Assembly (NCBI GenBank): GCA_010909165.1 | Contig: MU008186.1 | Location: 62,001 to 126,000 of the forward strand | DNA: 64,000 nucleotides | Reading direction: 5' to 3' | Source of the DNA: Anthoceros angustus | Taxonomy: Eukaryota > Streptophyta > Anthocerotopsida > Anthocerotales > Anthocerotaceae | Part shown: positions 58,591-64,000 of the stretch, piece by piece | Layout: each line of letters starts with the position of its first letter | Numbering within the stretch: the stretch's first letter is position 1 | The notes under the pieces: generated by a model | What the model saw: the letters and a program-made list of their open reading frames with translations, nothing else | What the model was told of the DNA's origin: nothing | Databases searched by the model: none | Made by a program: the position numbers and the translations under genes

Positions 58591-58908
58591 GTCAACAAAG
58601 TGTTGTATGTAGAAATTCAACAGCAACTACACTTTGTTGAAGTTTAGCACATATCAAAGTTCGTTAAAATAGGGCAACAAGCTCGGACAATTTTGTTTTG
58701 AGGAGGCTGATTCATTATTAATCCAACTGACACTCTGAATTTATAAGACAGTGCGAACATGTTTGCTACTAGTAGCGATATAGAAACCGACCATGCAGAA
58801 CACCAATCCATGCAGAAATTTCATATAATACTTGGTACAGCATATTTGTGACAACTTTATGAAATCATCTAATGAGAGCTGTTCTTCACAATTGCTCTTC
58901 ACAACTTT

Positions 58909-59200
58909 CCGTCCTGCAAGAAGGAGACTATTAGTTCTAGTAAACCTTCGTATGAAACAATCATTATATATATAAGTTTTTTATTTTTCTAACTTATATC
59001 GTATAAAAATAGTTAAGTATTTAAATAAATATTAATTTTTTATAATTCTATAATCCATCCTACAAGAAGGAGGTTATGAGTTCTAGTCAACCTTCATATG
59101 AAACAATCATTATATATGTAATTATTTTACTTTTTAATTTATATTTTATAAAAATAATCCATTATTTAAATAAATATTAATCTCTTATAATTCTCGCCCC
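58909..59200. repeat. AT-rich direct duplication of about 147 bp, two copies
   Basis: The two copies (about 58909-59050 and 59055-59200) share CTnCAAGAAGGAG, GAGTTCTAGTnAACCTTC, ATGAAACAATCATTATATAT and TTTAAATAAATATTAAT. They diverge in the AT-rich centre. It lies in a gene-free AT-rich stretch (58.6-59.2 kb); origin unknown. Confidence 0.85.
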
Positions 59201-59203
59201 TTT

Positions 59204-59545
59204 GTTGCATTGTGGCTTTCTTGAGGTAACGGTGTCCATGGCCACGTAGAGGGCGTTGGCCAAAGGATGGCGAGGGCACGGAATGCGACATCTTCGGCGC
59301 CACTTAGTGGTAGGTAGGCCTTTCTGGATATTCTTGCATTGTGGCTTTCTTGAGGCATTCTTGATTCTTGAGGCATTCTTGAGGCATTCTTAAGGCATCG
59401 GCTAGGCGTTGGCCAAAGGAGGGCGGCGAGGGCAGAGAAGGCGACATCTTTGGCGCTAGGTAGTGGTAGGTAGGCCTTTTCTTTATCTGCACAGAAGGCG
59501 ACATTTTGGTTTGGCGCCGGGTAGTGGTAGGTAGGCCTTTTCTTA
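59204..59545. repeat. Imperfect tandem repeat, two full units and one partial
   Basis: Units share TTGCATTGTGGCTTTCTTGAGG, GGCGTTGGCCAAAGGA, GCGACATCTTnGGCGC and TAGTGGTAGGTAGGCCTTT. Unit 1 is about 59204-59331, unit 2 about 59332-59487, and a partial third unit ends at 59545. Unit 2 also contains a short internal repeat, GAGGCATTCTT, repeated three to four times. Confidence 0.85.
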
Positions 59546-59550
59546 CCCGG

Positions 59551-59586
<36 letters not shown>
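59551..59586. repeat. (ACA)12 microsatellite
   Basis: Twelve uninterrupted ACA triplets directly after the partial third unit of the preceding repeat. No coding context. Confidence 0.95.
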
Positions 59587-60690
59587 TGCTAGGAGCGATA
59601 TGGGCGGGCTAGTCCTTTGGGCGGTAGATGGGATTTACCATCTTTGTTTTTTAATAAAGTGTCCATGTGTGTGGTGTGGTACATGGAGGACGAGGGTGAT
59701 ACGTAGACATGAGCCATACGTAGGGAATACAGAGCAGGTACGGGACACGGGGTTTGGGTTGTTGGGGGTGTGGGGAGCCTCCAAATGTCCAAATGTGGGC
59801 ACCATACACTCCTTCCTCCCAACATAACATAGCTGGGAGGCGGGCAAGGTTTGACAGGGCGCGCATGTTTGGAAGCAACGAAGCAACGAAGCTATTTCTG
59901 GGCAACAGGAGCAGCGAGGTGCAAACATGATGGGGCGTCGGGCCGCATGGCCGAATAATGATGGTGGTCGGGTCCACCGTCGAGCCCCGTTAATGATGCA
60001 TGTGGACCCGGGAGTGCGGACGCGGCCGAGCCCGAGGCCGAGGCCGAGGCCTTTCCCGGGCGGCGGACATGGAGCCACCGAGACCGGCCCCGGTGCTGCC
60101 CGAGAAGGGCGCCCTGTTTCGAGAAAATTATTTTTTCATAAATCAGAAAAACAAGGCCAAGGCACATTGATCTGAGAACGGGACCACTTCCATCTCTTCT
60201 GCTCCGAGTCGTCTCGGATTGGCGCGCCTCGCTCACTCCTGTCCCATACGCGCCAACTTATTTTGTGCGTTTTCCTCACGGGCTTTGCCACACCGCCCAT
60301 CGCTGGGAATCTGCACAAGGCTGCGCTTGCGCCTGCGCTTGCGCTTGCGCTTGCGCATGGCGTGATTTGATCGCTGCGCGAGAGTATTTGGAGGGGCGGA
60401 CAGTACGTCGTGGTGGAGGCTTTGGTGAGGAGTGAGCTGTGTCTGCCCGAGTTTGTTGGTTGGTGTCAGCAATGTTGTGAGGTGTAGAGATCGCGAGAGA
60501 TTGAGGCTGTGTGGCAGAGTGTTGCGAGGGGACCAAGGAAGGCGAGGCAGGGCAAGGCAAGGCAAGGAAGGCAAGGCAAGGCAAGGCAAGGCAAGGAAGG
60601 CAAGGGAAGGAAGGCAAGGCAAGGCAGGGCAAGGAAAGGCAAGAAAGCAAGGAGGTTTAAGGGAAGTGAAAATCGTGGGAGGAGGTCGCC
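59587..60690. other. Intergenic region and leader of the BAHD gene; no other gene seen
   Basis: Contains short GC-rich repeats: GAGGCC units at about 60030-60050 and GCGCTT units at about 60322-60358. The GGCAA microsatellite listed separately follows. Open frames on both strands (for example 59635-60078 minus) have low-complexity translations without domains. Confidence 0.5.
60541..60650. repeat. (GGCAA)n purine-rich microsatellite
   Basis: About 110 bp of GGCAA units interrupted by GGAAGG, ending 40 bp before the BAHD start codon and so probably in its 5' UTR or promoter. The strong purine strand asymmetry may affect transcription or leader structure; that is inference. Confidence 0.9.
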
Positions 60691-62069
60691 ATGCATATCC
60701 TCAAGATCAAGGTTGACAAGGGGCCGGCGCGGCTGGTGAAGCCGGCACCCGGGGGCCCGGAGCTCGTCGTGCCGCTCAGCTCCTCGGATCTTGTTGTTCC
60801 CCGAGTTCACGTCGAGATTTTGTACGCGTATCCGGCTCCCGCCGTCTCGGCGGCGGCCTTGGAGGAGGGGCTGGCCAACGTGCTGGTGCTGTACCGGGAG
60901 TGGGCCGGGAGGTTCGGGGAGGACGCGGAGGGACGGAGGGCTATCGTTTGCAACGATGAAGGAGCCGTTTTTATTGAGGCCACGGCTAACGGGACGCTGG
61001 AGGATGTGATGCCGTTCAATCCGAGTCCGCTGCTGGTGGACTTGGTGCCTGCGAATCGCGGAGTTCCTGAGCTTCTGCTGGTCCAGGTATGGCTGGGAGT
61101 CCCGCGCGCCTGACTTAATTGCGGGAAATCTGGAAATCTGTGAGGGATTTTGCTGACTCGTCTCCGTGCGTGGTGATGTTTCAGGTTACCAAATTTGCTT
61201 GCGGGGGTATTGTGGTTGGCATTGCGCGGCACCATCAGGTGGCGGACGGAGAAGGTGCTAGCAGGTTCATGAGCGATTGGGCCAGTGCCGTGCAGGGGTT
61301 GCCTGTCATTTCCGCACCCCTGCATGATCGGTCTATTCTGCGAGGGAGGGATGAGCCTGAGCCGGTGTTTGATCATATCGAGTACAAGAAGCCCGCGTCG
61401 AGTTCGGCCGACCCAGAGGTGTTTCCGCCTCTCTTGGTGAAGAAACTGCACTTCGGCCCGGAAATGTTGAAGCAGCTGAAGGCCAAGGCAGCCAGGCCAG
61501 GGGATGCGAGGGGATTCTCCACTTTTGAGTCTCTCACAGCGCACCTGTGGAGGTGCATTACCACGGCCCGGGGTGTGTCAGGAGGAGTGGTCACCAGGGC
61601 TCTGGTGGCTGCTAACGGGAGGAGGAGGTTGGTTCCCTCTGTACCCGAAGACTACTTTGGAAATGTCATCTTCCACGCCTGTCCACAAACCACTGCTCAG
61701 GAGTTGGTGGACTCGCCACTGTCATCTGCAGCAACTGTGGTGCACAATGCTATCAAACGAATGGACAACGACTACATGCGCTCGGCCATGGACTTCGTGG
61801 AGTTGCAACAGAGGAATCCTGCTCCCATCGCCAGAAGCAACAGGACTGTGCTGCGCCCCAATCTCAGTGTAACCAGTTGGGCTCAGCTTCCCCTGTACAA
61901 GGTGGATTTTGGCCATGGCACACCCGTCTACGCCGGGCCTCCAGGTGTCCCTTTCGAGGGCCTCGTCATGCTGGTTCCTGCCATGGTCAGGGACGGCAGC
62001 ATCGACGCAGTTGTGGGACTTTTCGCCCCTGAAATGGAGCGGCTTGAGGAAATAGTCTACACTGTGTAG
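60691..62069 (+). CDS. BAHD acyltransferase, HCT-like (426 aa, 2 exons)
   Basis: Join 60691-61086 and 61185-62069. The 98-bp phase-0 intron follows a Gln codon (LLLVQ|VTKFACGG), a position common in the BAHD family. BAHD enzymes transfer acyl groups from CoA thioesters to alcohols or amines in the cytosol. Catalytic HxxxD is HQVAD in ARHHQVADGEG. HCT-clade landmarks are SDLVVPRVHVE near the N-terminus, DRSILRGRDEPEPVFDHIEY, YFGNVIFHACPQ, MDNDYMRSAMDFVELQ and SVTSWAQLPLY. The structural DFGWG motif reads DFGHG (VDFGHGTPVY), with Trp replaced by His. Length and order are normal, so the enzyme should fold. It most resembles hydroxycinnamoyl-CoA:shikimate/quinate transferases of phenylpropanoid metabolism, but the exact acceptor cannot be read from sequence. 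Confidence 0.9.
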
Positions 62070-62459
62070 GTGTAGAAAGTTTCATCTTTCATCCTCGTTG
62101 CTCTTCCTCTCCTTTTTAGCTTTACGACATTTTTTTTGTGCAGAAAGATTGGCCTCCAGAATACCTACCTCTCTTACGAAGTTGCAGTTGGATGGCAATG
62201 TTTGAGTCCAACGCCGGAATATCGTGTCCAGTTTGTGTCCTTGGATATGGCTGAAATCAGAAAAAGGGATCTTCAATTTAGCAAGATCGGTCACGAAAAA
62301 TGGTTGGCTCTCAGTACAGACAGCACAGCGATGATACAACCCTTGGAAGTTCCACTTTACTGAGGAAAATTCGCAAGCAGGCACCATAGCGAGCAACAAG
62401 CCTGCTATCCACCCAATGTTGCTCGGCGTGCTCTTACTGCTAGGTTGATCTCATTACTA

Positions 62460-62465
62460 AATAAA
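62460..62465 (+). terminator. Possible polyadenylation signal AATAAA
   Basis: AATAAA about 390 bp beyond the BAHD stop codon, with no intervening gene recognised. Plausible 3' end of that transcript. Confidence 0.4.
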
Positions 62466-63217
62466 ACGCGCAATCTGAGCAAGTCTGCGGAATTGTTGCG
62501 CTTTGTCTTCCAAGCTTGGGAACTAAGCCTAATCTGAGCAAGACTGTCCCACAGTTCCACGTGCAATTCCTCATAGCTGCCATCATCCGTTGCTGGCGAA
62601 AATTTTCAGCAAAGAAGAAGAAACGGTGAACAGAGGTAGAAGCTGTCGCATCTATATTTGATGTATGTAGCGTGCGGCATAGAGTAGGCTAGGCAGCCAG
62701 CTGCGTTTCTGTGAAGCGAGTATAATAATAAGGAGCTAGGGGTTTAGCTCAACGGCAACACTTGCTGTAAATGGTAGTGGGCATCACTGAATTGAGGTGA
62801 TCCCCCTCCTGGATGGAAGATGAAACGCACACGGCAAACTAACCTACCAGGGCCCCAATCATGCAGAGCGGGGAGTCAGAGCAGGATTCATGTCGGCCAG
62901 AGTTGCCAATGCTTAGGATATGGGCCTCGATGCACGCCAATGCGTTCATGAGAAGCAGTCCGTCAGTGACTCAGAGCCGATTTCGCTATGACCCACCACG
63001 ACAGTTGGAGGAAAGGCGTGCACAAAGCATCTTCCGAAGTTCTGGCAACCCACCGGCAAGTGGCAACCTGGAAACTGCACATTGAACAGCTCATATGCGG
63101 TGGCGTGACGTGTGACAATCAGAGTCTCGGAAAAGGGTGAGGGGGTGCACCAATAGCCAGGAAGTCGCTATACCGGTAGACATGCTCCAATAATGCAGCG
63201 CCCCCATCAGCAAGACG
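62466..63217. other. Intergenic; no gene recognised
   Basis: 750 bp between the BAHD poly(A) candidate and the stop codon of the right-edge gene. A plus-strand frame at 62861-63085 has no recognisable content. The right part may be the 3' UTR of the minus-strand gene. Confidence 0.5.
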
Positions 63218-64000
63218 TCACTGGTTCAATTGAGCTTGGCACCGTGCAAGCTGCTGGTCCAAGCTCTGCATAAAGCACATACAGCTCTGTGGAACGTGCA
63301 CACGCGCCTGTATCCTGTCCGTCCATCTCCGAAATCTGTCACGTAGGTCTTCTAAATGGCTCACCTGATTGGCGTTCGTCAGCCTCGCCGACAGTTCCTG
63401 CATAAAGTGGAGCACGAGAGGAAGCACAGGTCCCCAGCGGGTAGCCTCCTTCGGGGCTTCATTCATCACCATTACTGGCAGAAACTCGTCACTTTCCATG
63501 AGATCGAAAATGGCATTCCCGCCACTTATCCAGCTCCACACATCTGCTTCGGCCGCCTGTTGCCAGAAACGGCACTGCCATGCCCCTGTAAACCGTTCCG
63601 TCCGGTGCTGAGGCTCCTTGCAACTTAACCTTGACCATGTCCAGCAAAATTGACACGGCGGAAACGAGTGTGGCTCTGAAGTATGGGATGCGATCCCTTC
63701 GCACTCCCCCACCTTCCTCAAGCAGTCTAGATCTAAATCTATGGACGTGCCGAAAGCGACATAAAGCAGTAGCACACAGCCCATGTCTTCCTTGAGAATT
63801 GTAGGATCGGCAGAAATCAGCAGCTGAAGCACAAGATCATGAAAGCTCCCTGGTTTCTTGCTACTGGATTGACGGACACACACTGTGTCAGCGGCAGTTG
63901 TTGGATTCCTAATAGATGCCACCACTTGGTCAACCCTGCGTGTTCCCCTGCTCCTTGTGTTCTGCTCGGAGTTCTGCCAAGAATTACATACTTGATAAAA
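63218..64000 (-). CDS. C-terminal part of an unrecognised protein, cut by the window edge
   Basis: The minus-strand frame is open from the window edge to a stop at 63218, 260 codons with no initiating ATG needed, so it is probably a last exon. I do not recognise the family. The translation has good protein character: FHDLVLQLLISADPTILKED, CVLLLYVAFGTSIDLDLDCL, AIFDLMESDEFLPVMVMNEA and LPLVLHFMQELSARL look like packed amphipathic helices, as in ARM/HEAT-like or all-helical proteins. In the middle (about 63600-63700) the main frame reads poorly (HTSEPHSFPPCQFC) while the alternate frame reads IPYFRATLVSAVSILLDMVK, again helical. Two compensating indels, or a pseudogene, are therefore possible. 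Confidence 0.5.
   Translation of the reverse strand, partial: FYQVCNSWQNSEQNTRSRGTRRVDQVVASIRNPTTAADTVCVRQSSSKKPGSFHDLVLQLLISADPTILKEDMGCVLLLYVAFGTSIDLDLDCLRKVGECEGIASHTSEPHSFPPCQFCWTWSRLSCKEPQHRTERFTGAWQCRFWQQAAEADVWSWISGGNAIFDLMESDEFLPVMVMNEAPKEATRWGPVLPLVLHFMQELSARLTNANQVSHLEDLRDRFRRWTDRIQARVHVPQSCMCFMQSLDQQLARCQAQLNQ

Noticed and set aside
59635-60078. Minus-strand 147-codon frame
   Set aside because: GC-rich low-complexity translation with no domain; likely chance.
62737-62810. tRNA-like start GGGGTTTAGCTCAACGGCAA
   Set aside because: It resembles a D-arm but there is no matching acceptor stem, no clear anticodon arm and no GGTTCGAATCC-like B box.
1-64000. CRISPR array, rRNA or prokaryotic operon structures
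   Set aside because: No regularly spaced short repeats with unique spacers, no rRNA signature, and the genes are eukaryotic with GT-AG introns.

Overview
The window is nuclear DNA of a land plant whose sperm are probably flagellated. Three observations support this. PLS-class pentatricopeptide-repeat (PPR) genes are typical of embryophytes. An HCT-type BAHD acyltransferase is present. A complete axonemal inner-arm dynein heavy chain (DNAH2 type) and a MORN3-like protein are also present, and flowering plants have lost axonemal dyneins. Introns are short (about 90-160 bp in most genes), so a compact genome such as a hornwort or a lycophyte fits, but that placement is inference.

Layout. 0.2-0.8 kb: small unrecognised basic protein. 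2.1-4.6 kb: tandem satellite-like array with a period near 265 bp and a two-unit higher-order pattern. 5.35-7.06 kb: four-exon MORN3-like gene. 8.9-11.2 kb: intronless seipin with a long acidic N-terminus. 11.9-14.7 kb: intronless PPR gene. 15.1-18.0 kb: two tandem serpin genes with different reactive-centre loops. 19.3-20.3 kb: frameshifted KRI1 pseudogene. 20.4-23.0 kb: AT-rich island with a decayed PHD-finger remnant. 23.0-24.2 kb: an inverted-repeat-bounded element enclosing a broken PPR DYW-domain fragment. 25.3-28.2 kb: repetitive protein with a C-terminal ZZ-type zinc finger. 28.5-50.4 kb (minus strand): the dynein heavy chain. 51.5-56.5 kb: a second PPR gene built from near-identical 312-bp units, with a 1.8-kb stretch full of one-base losses. 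57.4-58.6 kb: PPR-DYW pseudogene. 58.9-60.7 kb: small tandem repeats and microsatellites. 60.7-62.1 kb: two-exon BAHD acyltransferase. 63.2 kb to the right edge (minus strand): C-terminal part of an unrecognised gene.

Most genes are independent housekeeping or accessory functions and do not form a pathway. The MORN3-like gene and the dynein heavy chain share a likely role in the sperm flagellum. The PPR material (two genes, one pseudogene, one captured fragment) shows local duplication and decay: neither apparently expressed PPR has a DYW domain, while two orphan DYW fragments lie nearby. I found no wholly new system. The least explained coding gene is the ZZ-finger repeat protein, and the most informative anomaly is the cluster of homopolymer losses in the second PPR gene, which looks more like sequencing error than decay.
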